From Streptomyces cellostaticus (GTDB lineage Bacteria > Actinomycetota > Actinomycetes > Streptomycetales > Streptomycetaceae): 64,000 bases of DNA. The translations under genes were made by a program, and so were the position numbers. Below the pieces are notes generated by a model, which ran no database searches, was not told where the DNA came from, and saw nothing but the letters and a program-made list of their open reading frames with translations. Below are positions 46,124-54,998 of the stretch, one piece after another (positions within the stretch are counted from its first letter, which is position 1; every line of letters begins with the position of its first letter). The DNA is taken from positions 386,952 through 450,951 of the forward strand of contig NZ_KQ948016.1 of NCBI RefSeq assembly GCF_001513965.1, given 5' to 3'.

Positions 46124-46213
46124 CTCGCGGGAGCCCGGACGCACCGGGCTGAGAGGGAGGCTGGCGGCCTCCGACCGTACGAACCTGATCCGGGTCATGC
46201 CGGCGAAGGGAGG
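46124..46213 (+). promoter_or_regulatory. TPP riboswitch (THI element)
   Basis: The conserved thiamine pyrophosphate aptamer is plain: GGGCTGAGAGG at 46146-46156 (pyrimidine-sensor arm) and GAACCTGATCCGGGTCATGC (46181-46200) in the pyrophosphate arm, closing with CGGCGAAGGGAGG. The terminal AGGGAGG is also the Shine-Dalgarno of thiO, 12 bases before its ATG. TPP binding should therefore close the ribosome site. It controls thiO-thiS-thiG. Confidence 0.97.
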
Positions 46214-46225
46214 GGCTGGACGCCC

Positions 46226-47386
46226 ATGTCGTCACGTACGTCCGACGTCCTCGTCATCGGGGGCGGGATCATCGGCCTGGTCACGGCCTGGCGTGCCGCG
46301 CAGCGCGGGCTCGCCACGGCCGTGGTGGACCCCGAGCCCGGCGGCGGGGCCGCGCGGGTCGCGGCGGGGATGCTGGCCGCGGTCACCGAACTGCACTACG
46401 GCGAGGAGACGCTGCTCGCCCTCAACCTCGAATCGGCCCGCCGCTATCCGGACTTCGCGGCCGAGCTGACCGAGCTGACCGGCCACGACCTCGGCTACCG
46501 CCGCTGCGGCACGCTCGCCGTCGCGCTGGACGCCGACGACCGCGCCCATCTGCGCGAGCTGCACGACCTGCAACAGCGCTCGGGCCTGGAGTCGGAGTGG
46601 CTGTCCGGGCGGGAGTGCCGACGCCTGGAGCCGATGCTCGCGCCCGGCGTGCGCGGCGGGCTGCGGGTCGACGGGGACCACCAGATCGACCCGAGGCGGC
46701 TGGCGTCGGCCCTGGTGGCCGCGTGCGAGCGGGCCGGGGTGGGGTTCCACCGGTCGTGGGCCGAGCGGCTCGACGTCGTACGGGACCGGGCCGCCGGTGT
46801 CACCACGGCGGACGGCACCGGGCTGGGCGCGGGACAGGTCGTGCTCGCGGGCGGGAGCCTGAGCGGGCGCCTCGCGGGCGTCCCGGACGCCGTCCTGCCG
46901 CCCGTGCGGCCGGTGAAGGGGCAGGTGCTGCGCCTGACCGTGCCCCGGAGGTACGCGCCGTTCCTGAGCCGTACCGTGCGGGCCGTGGTGCGCGGCAGCC
47001 ATGTCTACCTGGTGCCCCGGGAGAACGGCGAGCTGGTCGTCGGCGCGACCAGCGAGGAGCTGGGCTGGGACACGACGGTGACCGCGGGGGGCGTGTACGA
47101 GCTGCTGCGCGACGCCCATGAGCTGGTGCCGGGCATCACCGAGCTGCCCCTGACCGAGACCCGCGCAGGGCTGCGCCCGGGCTCCCCCGACAACGCGCCG
47201 CTGCTCGGCCCGTCCGGCCTGGACGGGCTGCTGCTGGCCACCGGGCACTACCGCAACGGCGTGCTGCTCACGCCGGTCACCGGGGACGTCATGGCGGAGC
47301 TGCTGACCGGCGGCGAGCTGCCGGCCGAGGCCCGTCCATTCACGCCGAGGCGCTTCGGCGCCGTACTCATGGAGCAGCCCGTATGA
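46226..47386 (+). CDS. thiO: Glycine oxidase ThiO
   Basis: A 386-residue FAD enzyme oxidising glycine to the imine used to build the thiazole ring of thiamine. The N-terminal FAD loop is VLVIGGGIIGLVTAWRAAQR; RVAAGMLAAVTELHYGEETL and HQIDPRRLASALVAACERAG are typical ThiO blocks. The C-terminal FAD region reads LLATGHYRNGVLLTPVTGD, with a family-typical HYRNG. It opens the thi operon behind the TPP riboswitch and overlaps thiS by four bases (ATGA). Confidence 0.95.
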   Translation: MSSRTSDVLVIGGGIIGLVTAWRAAQRGLATAVVDPEPGGGAARVAAGMLAAVTELHYGEETLLALNLESARRYPDFAAELTELTGHDLGYRRCGTLAVALDADDRAHLRELHDLQQRSGLESEWLSGRECRRLEPMLAPGVRGGLRVDGDHQIDPRRLASALVAACERAGVGFHRSWAERLDVVRDRAAGVTTADGTGLGAGQVVLAGGSLSGRLAGVPDAVLPPVRPVKGQVLRLTVPRRYAPFLSRTVRAVVRGSHVYLVPRENGELVVGATSEELGWDTTVTAGGVYELLRDAHELVPGITELPLTETRAGLRPGSPDNAPLLGPSGLDGLLLATGHYRNGVLLTPVTGDVMAELLTGGELPAEARPFTPRRFGAVLMEQPV

Positions 47387-47583
47387 ACATCTCCGTCAAC
47401 GGGGAGCAGCACCGGCTCGCCCCGGGCACCGCGCTGGACGCCCTCGTGAAGACCCTCACCGTGGCGCCCTCCGGGGTGGCCGCCGCCGTCAACGAAACCG
47501 TCGTCCCGCGCGCGCAGTGGCCGCTCACGTCCCTCTCCGAGGGAGACCGCGTGGAGATCCTCACCGCCGTCCAAGGAGGCTGA
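47383..47583 (+). CDS. thiS: Sulfur carrier protein ThiS
   Basis: A 66-residue ubiquitin-fold protein. It begins MNISVNGEQHRLAPGTALDA and ends EILTAVQGG; the terminal Gly-Gly is adenylated and thiocarboxylated by a ThiF/MoeB enzyme to deliver sulfur for thiazole synthesis. The ATG overlaps the thiO stop and three bases separate it from thiG, so all three are translated together. No thiF is in the window. Confidence 0.95.
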   Translation: MNISVNGEQHRLAPGTALDALVKTLTVAPSGVAAAVNETVVPRAQWPLTSLSEGDRVEILTAVQGG

Positions 47584-48381
<798 letters not shown>

Positions 48382-48500
48382 TCGCACGCCCGTCCGCACC
48401 AGTGTCATCGGCCCATGACCGCTGGTGACTCCAGGGTCACAGCTCTGCTGCATTCCGTCCCCGGAATGGCCCAACGGGCGGGACTGTCGGTCGCCCCTCG

Positions 48501-48506
48501 TACACT
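48501..48506 (+). promoter_or_regulatory. -10 element suggesting a leaderless kinase mRNA
   Basis: TACACT ends seven bases before the GTG at 48514. With the usual spacing, transcription would start at or next to the GTG, giving a leaderless mRNA. There is no Shine-Dalgarno in front of that GTG. Confidence 0.5.
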
Positions 48507-48513
48507 CGCCTGC

Positions 48514-50445
48514 GTGGATACGACCCTTCAGGACCCCCTCGTCGGGCAGGTGCTCGACGGCCGGTATCGCGTCGACGCGCGGATCGCGGTCGGCGGGATG
48601 GCCACGGTCTACCGGGCCCTGGACACCCGCCTGGACCGGGTTCTCGCGCTCAAGGTGATGCACCCGGCGCTGGCGGCCGACGGGTCGTTCGTGGACCGGT
48701 TCATCCGGGAGGCCAAGTCGGTCGCCCGGCTCGCCCACCCCAACGTGGTACAGGTCTTCGACCAGGGCACCGACGGGTCGTACGTGTACCTGGCGATGGA
48801 GTACGTCGCCGGGTGCACCCTGCGGGACGTGCTGCGCGAGCGGGGCGCGCTGCAGCCGCGGGCCGCGCTGGACATCCTGGAGCCCGTGCTGGCCGCGCTC
48901 GGCGCCGCGCACCGGGCCGGGTTCGTGCACCGGGACATGAAGCCCGAGAACGTGCTGATAGGGGACGACGGGCGGGTCAAGGTCGCCGACTTCGGCCTGG
49001 TGCGGTCCGTGGACACGGTGACCAGCACGACGGGGGCCGTGCTGGGGACGGTGTCGTATCTCGCGCCCGAGCAGATCGAGCAGGGCACCGCCGACCCGCG
49101 CGTGGACGTGTACGCCTGCGGTGTCGTGCTCTACGAGATGCTGACCGGCGGCAAGCCGCACTCCGGGGACTCCCCCGCCCAGGTGCTCTACAAGCACATC
49201 CACGAGGACGTGCCGCCGCCCTCGGCGCTCGTGCCGGGGCTGCCGTACGAGCTGGACGAGCTGGTCGCCTCGGCCACCGCGCGCACCCCCGAGGTGCGGC
49301 CGTACGACGCGGCCGCGCTGCTCGGCCAGGTGCTGCGGGCGCGTGCCGAGCTCAGCGCCGAGCAGCTGGACGCCCTGCCGCCTCAGGCACTGTCCGCGGA
49401 GCACGACAACGCCGCGGACCGTACGAGCGTGATCCCGCGCTCGCTGACCGTGCCCCGGCCGCTGCCCGTCAACGAGGACGACGAGGATCCCGCGGCGGCC
49501 GTCCAGCACACCAGCCGCCTGGAGAGCCCGCCGGCACCTCCGCGGCGGCGGCCGGCGCGGCCCCGGCGCGGGCTCGTCACGATCATCGCAGCGATTCTGG
49601 TGGTCTTCGGCGTGGGTGCCGGGGTCTGGTACATCAGCTCCGGGCAGTTCACCAAGGTCCCGCCGCTGCTGGCCAAGACCGAGGACCAGGCGAGAGCGCG
49701 GCTGAAGGCGGCCGGGCTCGACGTCAAGCGGGTCAGGCTCGAATACAACGACACGGTGAAGCGCGGCACGGTCATCAGCACCGACCCGGCGGCCGGGGCC
49801 CGGATCCGGAGCAACGACTCCGTGACCCTCGTCATCTCCCGGGGTCCCGCGATAGTGAAGGTGCCGGACCTGGCGGGCGTCCCGCTGGGGAAGGCACAGG
49901 CACGGCTGAAGGCGGCCGGGCTGGAGCCCGGCATGGTCAACCGCGCGTTCAGCAACAGCATCGCCAAGGGCTCGGTGATCAGCACCGACCCGGAGGCGGG
50001 CATCAAGCGGCATGCGGGCTCGGCGATCGCGCTCCTGGTCAGCAAGGGCAACCCGATCGACGTACCGGACGTCACCGGTGACGACCTGGGCGACGCCAAG
50101 CAGGAGCTGGAGGACGCCGGCCTGAAGGTGACCGTCTCCACGCAGCAGGTCAACTCCGAGTACGACAAGGGCAAGGTGGCCCGGCAGACCCCGGCGGGCG
50201 AGAGCCAGGCCGCCGAGGGCGACACGGTGACGCTGACGCTGTCCAAGGGCCCGGAGATGGTCGAGGTGCCGGACGTGGTCGGGGCGAGCGTGGACGATGC
50301 GACGAAGCTGCTGGAGGCCTCCGGTTTCAAGGTGGAGAAGGACCGGGGGCTGCTCGGGCTCTTCGGTGACACCGTGAAGCAGCAGTCGGTGGACGGCGGC
50401 GAGATGGCCCCCAAGGGGTCGACGATCACAATCACCATCCGGTGA
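48514..50445 (+). CDS. PASTA-domain Ser/Thr protein kinase
   Basis: A 643-residue PknB-type transmembrane kinase. The kinase domain spans ~15-275, with glycine loop ARIAVGGMATVYRALDTRLD, the ATP Lys in VLALKVMHP, catalytic loop FVHRDMKPENVLIGDDG, DFGLVRSVDTVTSTTGA and the activation segment APEQIEQG. One membrane segment (GLVTIIAAILVVFGVGAGVW) follows a Pro/Arg-rich linker. Outside are four PASTA repeats, each starting near a VPxL or VPDV motif (KVPPLL, KVPDLA, DVPDVT, EVPDVV). PASTA domains bind muropeptides or lipid II and couple wall state to phosphorylation. An upstream in-frame ATG at 48466 would add 16 residues and is the main alternative start. Confidence 0.94.
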   Translation: MDTTLQDPLVGQVLDGRYRVDARIAVGGMATVYRALDTRLDRVLALKVMHPALAADGSFVDRFIREAKSVARLAHPNVVQVFDQGTDGSYVYLAMEYVAGCTLRDVLRERGALQPRAALDILEPVLAALGAAHRAGFVHRDMKPENVLIGDDGRVKVADFGLVRSVDTVTSTTGAVLGTVSYLAPEQIEQGTADPRVDVYACGVVLYEMLTGGKPHSGDSPAQVLYKHIHEDVPPPSALVPGLPYELDELVASATARTPEVRPYDAAALLGQVLRARAELSAEQLDALPPQALSAEHDNAADRTSVIPRSLTVPRPLPVNEDDEDPAAAVQHTSRLESPPAPPRRRPARPRRGLVTIIAAILVVFGVGAGVWYISSGQFTKVPPLLAKTEDQARARLKAAGLDVKRVRLEYNDTVKRGTVISTDPAAGARIRSNDSVTLVISRGPAIVKVPDLAGVPLGKAQARLKAAGLEPGMVNRAFSNSIAKGSVISTDPEAGIKRHAGSAIALLVSKGNPIDVPDVTGDDLGDAKQELEDAGLKVTVSTQQVNSEYDKGKVARQTPAGESQAAEGDTVTLTLSKGPEMVEVPDVVGASVDDATKLLEASGFKVEKDRGLLGLFGDTVKQQSVDGGEMAPKGSTITITIR

Positions 50446-50479
50446 CCGGGGGCGGCGCGCCGCGTGACACCCTGAACGG

Positions 50480-51385
50480 GTGAGCATCGAGCAGTCCCGC
50501 ACCCTGACCGGCGGCCCCGGAACCGGTCCTTCCCGCAACCCCGTCGGCGGTCACGTCCCCGTGGCCGGCGGTCTGAACTCCGTAGGTCTGACGTACGCCC
50601 GTGACCTCAAGGCCGAGACCGTCCAGGTCTTCGTGGCCAATCCGCGCGGCTGGGCGACGCCGGCCGGAAATCCGCGGCAGGACGAGGCGTTCCGGGCGGC
50701 CTGCGCGGCGGAGTCGATCCCGGCGTATGTGCACGCCCCCTATCTGATCAACTTCGGCTCGCACACCGAGGCGACCGTGGAGAAGTCGGTTCAGTCGCTG
50801 CGGCACTCACTGCGGCGCGGGCGGGAGATCGGTGCGCTGGGTGTCGTCGTCCACACGGGCAGCGCGACGGGCGGGCGGGAGCGGGCCGTGGCGCTGAAGC
50901 AGGTGCGGGAGCATCTGCTGCCGCTGCTGGACGAGCTGACCCGCGACGACGACCCGTTCCTGCTGCTGGAGTCGACCGCCGGGCAGGGCGCCTCGCTGTG
51001 CTCGCGCACCTGGGACTTCGGGCCGTACTTCGAGGCGCTGGACGCACATCCGAAGCTGGGCGTGTGCCTGGACACCTGCCACATCTTCGCCGCCGGGCAC
51101 GACCTGACCGGGCCGGACGGCATGCATCAGACCCTGGACCTGCTGGTCGAGACGGTCGGCGAGGGCCGGCTGAAGCTGATCCACGCCAACGACTCCAAGG
51201 ACGTGGTCGGTGCGCACAAGGACCGGCACGAGAACATCGGCTCCGGGCACATCGGCGAGGACCCGTTCCGGGCACTCATGACCCACCCCGCGACCGAGGG
51301 CGTACCGCTGATCATCGAGACCCCCGGCGGCAAGGAGGGGCACGCGGCCGATGTGGAGCGGCTGAAGAAACTGCGCGACGGATAA
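50480..51385 (+). CDS. nfo: Endonuclease IV (AP endonuclease)
   Basis: A 301-residue TIM-barrel enzyme incising DNA at abasic sites. It begins with GGHVPVAGGLNSVGLTYARD; metal-ligand segments include IPAYVHAPYLINFGSHTEA, LGVVVHTGSATGGRERAVAL, LLLESTAGQGASLCSRTWDF, LGVCLDTCHIFAAGHDLTG and LKLIHANDSKDVVGAHKDRH. The order of the nine metal residues is as in E. coli Nfo. GTG start 50480 lies 34 bp after the kinase stop; co-transcription with the kinase is possible. Confidence 0.95.
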   Translation: MSIEQSRTLTGGPGTGPSRNPVGGHVPVAGGLNSVGLTYARDLKAETVQVFVANPRGWATPAGNPRQDEAFRAACAAESIPAYVHAPYLINFGSHTEATVEKSVQSLRHSLRRGREIGALGVVVHTGSATGGRERAVALKQVREHLLPLLDELTRDDDPFLLLESTAGQGASLCSRTWDFGPYFEALDAHPKLGVCLDTCHIFAAGHDLTGPDGMHQTLDLLVETVGEGRLKLIHANDSKDVVGAHKDRHENIGSGHIGEDPFRALMTHPATEGVPLIIETPGGKEGHAADVERLKKLRDG

Positions 51386-51395
51386 CCCCTGGGGA

Positions 51396-51412
51396 ATACC
51401 CCTACGGGGTAT
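51396..51412. promoter_or_regulatory. CsoR/CstR-type operator ATACCCC-TAC-GGGGTAT
   Basis: A perfect 7+3+7 palindrome in the 75-bp gap before the DUF4396 gene. CsoR copper sensors and CstR persulfide sensors bind TACCCC..GGGGTA palindromes of this form. No csoR gene is in the window, so the regulator would act in trans. Confidence 0.75.
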
Positions 51413-51444
51413 GTGGTTCTTGCTCGGTGCAGGAACCACATACC
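51408..51444 (+). promoter_or_regulatory. 12-bp inverted repeat overlapping the CsoR-type site
   Basis: GGTATGTGGTTC (51408-51419) pairs perfectly with GAACCACATACC (51433-51444) around a 13-base loop. It overlaps the right half of the CsoR-type palindrome. It may be an RNA stem in the leader or a second DNA site. Confidence 0.65.
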
Positions 51445-51460
51445 TGACATGGGGGCCGTC

Positions 51461-51961
51461 ATGCAGCACGAGGCACACATAGCACACCACCAGCACGAAG
51501 CACACGCGCACCACCACACACCTGCCGCCACCTGGTCGGTGGCCGCCCAGGCCACCCTGCACTGCCTCACCGGCTGTGCCATCGGCGAGGTGCTGGGCAT
51601 GGTCATCGCCACGGCGTTCGGGTGGGGCAACCTGCCGACCATGCTGCTGGCGATCGTCCTGGCCTTCTTCTTCGGCTACTCGCTCACCCTGCGCGGAGTC
51701 CTGCGCGCCGGGGTCGACTTCCGTACGGCCCTCCGGGTGGCACTGGCCGCGGACACCCTGTCCATCGTGGTGATGGAGCTGATCGACAACGGGGTGATCC
51801 TGGTCTGGCCGTCCGCGATGGACGCCACACTGGGCGACGCGCTGTTCTGGACCTCGCTGGTGATCTCGCTCGTGATCGCCTTCGCAGTGACCACGCCGGT
51901 CAACAAGTGGACGATCGGCCGCGGCAAGGGCCACGCGGTGGTGCATCAGTACCACCACTGA
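51461..51961 (+). CDS. DUF4396 membrane protein with His-rich N terminus
   Basis: A 166-residue membrane protein. The first 20 residues are MQHEAHIAHHQHEAHAHHHT, with nine His, a likely soft-metal binding tail. About four hydrophobic segments follow (LHCLTGCAIGEVLGMVIATA, MLLAIVLAFFFGYSLTLRGV, ALAADTLSIVVMELIDNGVI, WTSLVISLVIAFAVTTP), matching DUF4396, a family of unknown function. Polar residues Cys, Glu and Asp lie within or near the segments. The CsoR/CstR-type site upstream suggests a role in copper or reactive sulfur handling. ATG 51461 was chosen; ATG 51449 is also in frame. Confidence 0.85.
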   Translation: MQHEAHIAHHQHEAHAHHHTPAATWSVAAQATLHCLTGCAIGEVLGMVIATAFGWGNLPTMLLAIVLAFFFGYSLTLRGVLRAGVDFRTALRVALAADTLSIVVMELIDNGVILVWPSAMDATLGDALFWTSLVISLVIAFAVTTPVNKWTIGRGKGHAVVHQYHH

Positions 51962-51979
51962 CCGGCACACCAGGAGAGA

Positions 51980-52612
51980 TCAGAGCTCGGGGCCCTCCCC
52001 GGGCCCCTCCTGGTAGGAGTAGCGCTGCTCCTTCCAGGGGTCGCCGATGTTGTGATAGCCGCGTTCCTCCCAGAAGCCGCGGCGGTCGGCGGTCATGTAC
52101 TCCACGCCCCGCACCCACTTGGGACCCTTCCAGGCGTACAGATGGGGGACGATCAGGCGCACCGGGAAGCCGTGCTCGGCGGTGAGGAGTTCGCCGTCCT
52201 TGTGGGTGGCGAAGAGGGTGCGGTCGGAGTCGAAGTCCGCGAGGCGCAGATTCGAGCTGAATCCGTACTCCGCCCACACCATCACATGGGTGACATCGGG
52301 GGCCGGCGGGGCCAGGTCGAGGATCGTCCGGGCGGGGATGCCGCCCCACTCCGCGCCGACCATGCTGAACTTCGTCACGCAGTGCAGATCGGCCACCACG
52401 GTGGTGTACGGCAGGGCCGTGAACTCCTCGTGGTTCCAGGTGCGCTTGTCGCCGTCGGCGGTGGCGCCGAAGACCCGGAACTCCCAGCGTTCGGGCCGGA
52501 ACTTCGGTACGGGCCCGTAGTGCGTGACCGGCCAGCCACGTTGGAGTCGCTGCCCCGGCGGAAGCTCGGACCCTGCCGCTGCCCCAGATTCGCGCTCCAC
52601 CGGATGACCCAT
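51980..52612 (-). CDS. YedY/sulfite-oxidase-like molybdopterin protein
   Basis: A 210-residue protein with the oxidoreductase molybdopterin-binding fold. The Mo-ligating Cys is in VVADLHCVTKFSMVGAEW, and WNHEEFTALPYTTV, HKDGELLTAEHGFPVRLIVP and YAWKGPKWVRGVEYM match the small sulfite-oxidase-like group. There is no Tat signal and no dimerisation domain, so it is a minimal cytoplasmic version. Substrate and electron partner are unknown. The ATG at 52612 follows AGGATGG; longer starts lack ribosome sites. It is convergent with the DUF4396 gene and divergent from bfr. Confidence 0.88.
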   Translation of the reverse strand: MGHPVERESGAAAGSELPPGQRLQRGWPVTHYGPVPKFRPERWEFRVFGATADGDKRTWNHEEFTALPYTTVVADLHCVTKFSMVGAEWGGIPARTILDLAPPAPDVTHVMVWAEYGFSSNLRLADFDSDRTLFATHKDGELLTAEHGFPVRLIVPHLYAWKGPKWVRGVEYMTADRRGFWEERGYHNIGDPWKEQRYSYQEGPGEGPEL

Positions 52613-52688
52613 GTATCCATCCTGACAGACCTGGGGCAGTGCCCTTGACCACCCATCCACGAAGCGGACAAATAGCCACAAGCTAGGC

Positions 52689-52705
52689 CGTACTTACTAA
52701 GTACG
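52689..52705. promoter_or_regulatory. Palindrome CGTACTTA-C-TAAGTACG
   Basis: A perfect 8+1+8 inverted repeat between divergent promoters of the molybdoenzyme and bfr genes, followed by a further CACTTACT. It resembles the TACT..AGTA operators of HxlR/YodB-type redox regulators. No such regulator is in the window. Confidence 0.6.
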
Positions 52706-52789
52706 CACTTACTGGACGATCTTCGCTCACCGGTGCAATCATGCCGCCGCACACCTCACCCGTCCCTCCATGTGGAAGGAGCCGCTGCG

Positions 52790-53269
52790 ATGCAGGGCGA
52801 CCCCGAGGTCATCGAGTTCCTCAACGAGCAGCTCACCGGCGAGCTGACCGCGATCAACCAGTACTTCCTGCACGCGAAGATGCAGGAGAACTTCGGCTGG
52901 ACGAAGCTCGCCAAGTACACGCGGCACGAGTCGTTCGACGAGATGAAGCACGCCGAGGTGCTCACCGACCGGATCCTGTTCCTGGAGGGACTGCCCAACT
53001 ACCAGCGGCTGTTCCATGTGCGGGTGGGGCAGACCGTCAAGGAGATGTTCGAGGCCGACCGGCAGGTCGAGGTGGAGGCGATCGACCGGCTCAAGCGGGG
53101 CATCAAGGTGATGCGCGAGAAGGGCGACATCACGTCCGCGAACATCTTCGAGGACATCCTCGCCGACGAGGAGCACCACATCGACTACCTCGACACCCAG
53201 CTGGAGCTGGTGGAGAAGCTCGGCGAGGCGCTCTACCTCGCCCAGCTGATCGAGCAGCCGGAAAGCTAG
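52790..53269 (+). CDS. bfr: Bacterioferritin
   Basis: A 159-residue haem-containing ferritin that oxidises and stores iron in a 24-mer shell. All ferroxidase ligands are at standard positions: Glu18, Glu51, His54, Glu94, Glu127 and His130; Met52 is the haem axial ligand. The start MQGDPEVIEFLNEQLTGEL is typical. ATG 52790 follows AAGGAG. Its TAG stop shares the CTAG at 53266-53269 with the convergent bfd gene. The upstream palindrome may regulate it. Confidence 0.98.
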   Translation: MQGDPEVIEFLNEQLTGELTAINQYFLHAKMQENFGWTKLAKYTRHESFDEMKHAEVLTDRILFLEGLPNYQRLFHVRVGQTVKEMFEADRQVEVEAIDRLKRGIKVMREKGDITSANIFEDILADEEHHIDYLDTQLELVEKLGEALYLAQLIEQPES

Positions 53270-53508
53270 GCCGCCTCGTCCAGGGCGACGGGGCCGGACA
53301 GCTCCGCCAGCACCGGCTTGCCTTGTTCGGCCAGCTCACGGCGTGGGCACGTGCCACGGCCGAGGATCGCCTGAATGCGCCGTACGCACGAACCGCAGTC
53401 GGTGCCCGCCTTGGAGGCGGAGGCTATCTGCCGGGGAGTGCAGGCGCCGTCCTCCGCATGCTGCTTGACCTGGGCCTCGGTGATGCCGAAGCAGCTGCAC
53501 ACGTACAC
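53266..53508 (-). CDS. bfd: Bacterioferritin-associated ferredoxin
   Basis: An 80-residue [2Fe-2S] protein. The four cluster Cys are in MYVCSCFGITEAQ and GTDCGSCVRRI. Bfd docks on bacterioferritin and reduces the stored ferric iron for release. A C-terminal extension of about 25 residues (RELAEQGKPVLAELSGPVAL) follows the core. The GTG start has GGGAGGTGA upstream. An iron box 53 bp upstream predicts induction in low iron. The gene is convergent with bfr. Confidence 0.94.
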   Translation of the reverse strand: MYVCSCFGITEAQVKQHAEDGACTPRQIASASKAGTDCGSCVRRIQAILGRGTCPRRELAEQGKPVLAELSGPVALDEAA

Positions 53509-53560
53509 GCGGGTTCACCTCCCGACGGGATTGATAGGTATGGCCGTCCCGCTTGATCGG

Positions 53561-53579
53561 TGAGGCTAACCTAACCTTA
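53561..53579 (-). promoter_or_regulatory. Iron box (DmdR/IdeR-type) upstream of bfd
   Basis: TGAGGCTAACCTAACCTTA matches the actinobacterial iron box TTAGGTTAGGCTAACCTAA in most positions. It should bind the iron-loaded DtxR-family repressor DmdR1/IdeR. The operator lies 53-71 bp upstream of bfd. Confidence 0.8.
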
Positions 53580-53609
53580 CCCGCCACACAGAACCCGCAA
53601 AAGTGCCGA

Positions 53610-53639
53610 GGGGCGCGGATCGCATGTGATCCGCGCCCC
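53610..53639 (-). terminator. Terminator of the DAHP synthase gene
   Basis: GGGGCGCGGATC pairs perfectly with GATCCGCGCCCC around loop GCATGT. It begins 7 bp after the leftward stop codon. Confidence 0.88.
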
Positions 53640-53645
53640 ACACGA

Positions 53646-54998
53646 CTACTGGTCCCGGTACATCTCCGCGACCAGGAACGCCAGGTCCAGCGACTGGCTG
53701 CGGTTCAGCCGCGGGTCGCAGGCCGTCTCGTAGCGCTGGTGCAGGTCGTCGACGAAGATCTCGTCGCCGCCGCCCACGCACTCGGTGACGTCGTCGCCGG
53801 TGAGCTCGACGTGGATGCCGCCCGGGTGGGTGCCGAGGCCCTTGTGGACCTCGAAGAAGCCCTTGACCTCGTCCAGCACGTCGTCGAAGCGGCGGGTCTT
53901 GTGCCCGGAGGCCGCCTCGAAGGTGTTGCCGTGCATCGGGTCGGTCACCCAGGCCACCGTCGCACCGGACGCCGTGACCTTCTCCACCAGCTCGGGGAGC
54001 TTGTCGCGGATCTTGTCGGCGCCCATGCGCACGATGAAGGTCAGCCGGCCCGGCTCGCGCTCGGGGTCGAGGCGGTCGATGTACTGCAGCGCCTCCTCGG
54101 CCGTGGTGGTCGGGCCGAGCTTGATGCCGATCGGGTTGCTGATCCGGGACGCGAACTCGATGTGCGCCCCGTCCAGCTGCCGGGTGCGCTCACCGATCCA
54201 CACCATGTGCCCGGAGACGTCGTACAGCCTGCCGGTGCGGGAGTCGACCCGGGTCAGGGCGGACTCGTAGTCCAGCAGCAGGGCTTCGTGCGAGGAGAAG
54301 AACTCGACGGTCTTGAACTCCTCCGGGTCGGTGCCGCAGGCCCGCATGAAGTTCAGCGCGTTGTCGATCTCCCGCGCGAGCTGCTCGTAGCGCTGCCCGG
54401 ACGGGGACGACTTCACGAAGTCCTGGTTCCAGGCGTGCACCTGGCGCAGGTCGGCGTAACCGCCGGTGGTGAAGGCACGCACCAGGTTCAGCGTGGACGC
54501 CGACGCGTGGTACATGCGCTTGAGTCGCTCCGGGTCCGGGATGCGGCTGGCCTCGTTGAAGTCGAAGCCGTTCACGGAGTCGCCCCGGTAGGTCGGGAGC
54601 GTCACGCCGTCGCGGGTCTCGGTCGGCTTGGAGCGCGGCTTGGAGTACTGCCCCGCGATGCGGCCCACCTTCACCACGGGCACGGAGGCCGCGTAGGTGA
54701 GGACGGCACCCATCTGGAGCAGCGTCTTGAGCTTGTTGCGGATGTGGTCGGCGGACACCGCGTCGAAGGCCTCGGCGCAGTCGCCGCCCTGGAGGAGGAA
54801 CGCCTCTCCCTTGGCGACGGACGCCATCCGGGCGCGCAGCTGGTCGCACTCGCCCGCGAAGACGAGCGGCGGATACGACTCGAGGTCCGCGATCACTGCG
54901 CGCAGAGCCTCGGTGTCGGGGTACTCGGGCTGCTGCGCCGCGGGCAGGTCTCGCCAGGTGTTGCCAGCGCTCGGGCTGGTCTTAGCGTTCACGGTCAC
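53646..54998 (-). CDS. Class II DAHP synthase (aromatic pathway entry)
   Basis: A 450-residue plant-type (class II) 3-deoxy-D-arabino-heptulosonate 7-phosphate synthase, which condenses PEP and erythrose 4-phosphate at the start of the shikimate pathway. Typical blocks are WRDLPAAQQPEYPDTEALRA, FLLQGGDCAEAFDAVSADHI with the metal-binding Cys, IAGQYSKPRSKPTETRDGV, SHEALLLDYESALTR, GERTRQLDGAHIEFASRISN and PMHGNTFEAASGHKTRRFDD. Two GTG starts lie six bases apart (54998 and 54992); I list the longer, which gives MTVNAKTS. It is divergent from the trp leader and anthranilate synthase gene, linking pathway entry and tryptophan branch. Confidence 0.95.
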   Translation of the reverse strand: MTVNAKTSPSAGNTWRDLPAAQQPEYPDTEALRAVIADLESYPPLVFAGECDQLRARMASVAKGEAFLLQGGDCAEAFDAVSADHIRNKLKTLLQMGAVLTYAASVPVVKVGRIAGQYSKPRSKPTETRDGVTLPTYRGDSVNGFDFNEASRIPDPERLKRMYHASASTLNLVRAFTTGGYADLRQVHAWNQDFVKSSPSGQRYEQLAREIDNALNFMRACGTDPEEFKTVEFFSSHEALLLDYESALTRVDSRTGRLYDVSGHMVWIGERTRQLDGAHIEFASRISNPIGIKLGPTTTAEEALQYIDRLDPEREPGRLTFIVRMGADKIRDKLPELVEKVTASGATVAWVTDPMHGNTFEAASGHKTRRFDDVLDEVKGFFEVHKGLGTHPGGIHVELTGDDVTECVGGGDEIFVDDLHQRYETACDPRLNRSQSLDLAFLVAEMYRDQ

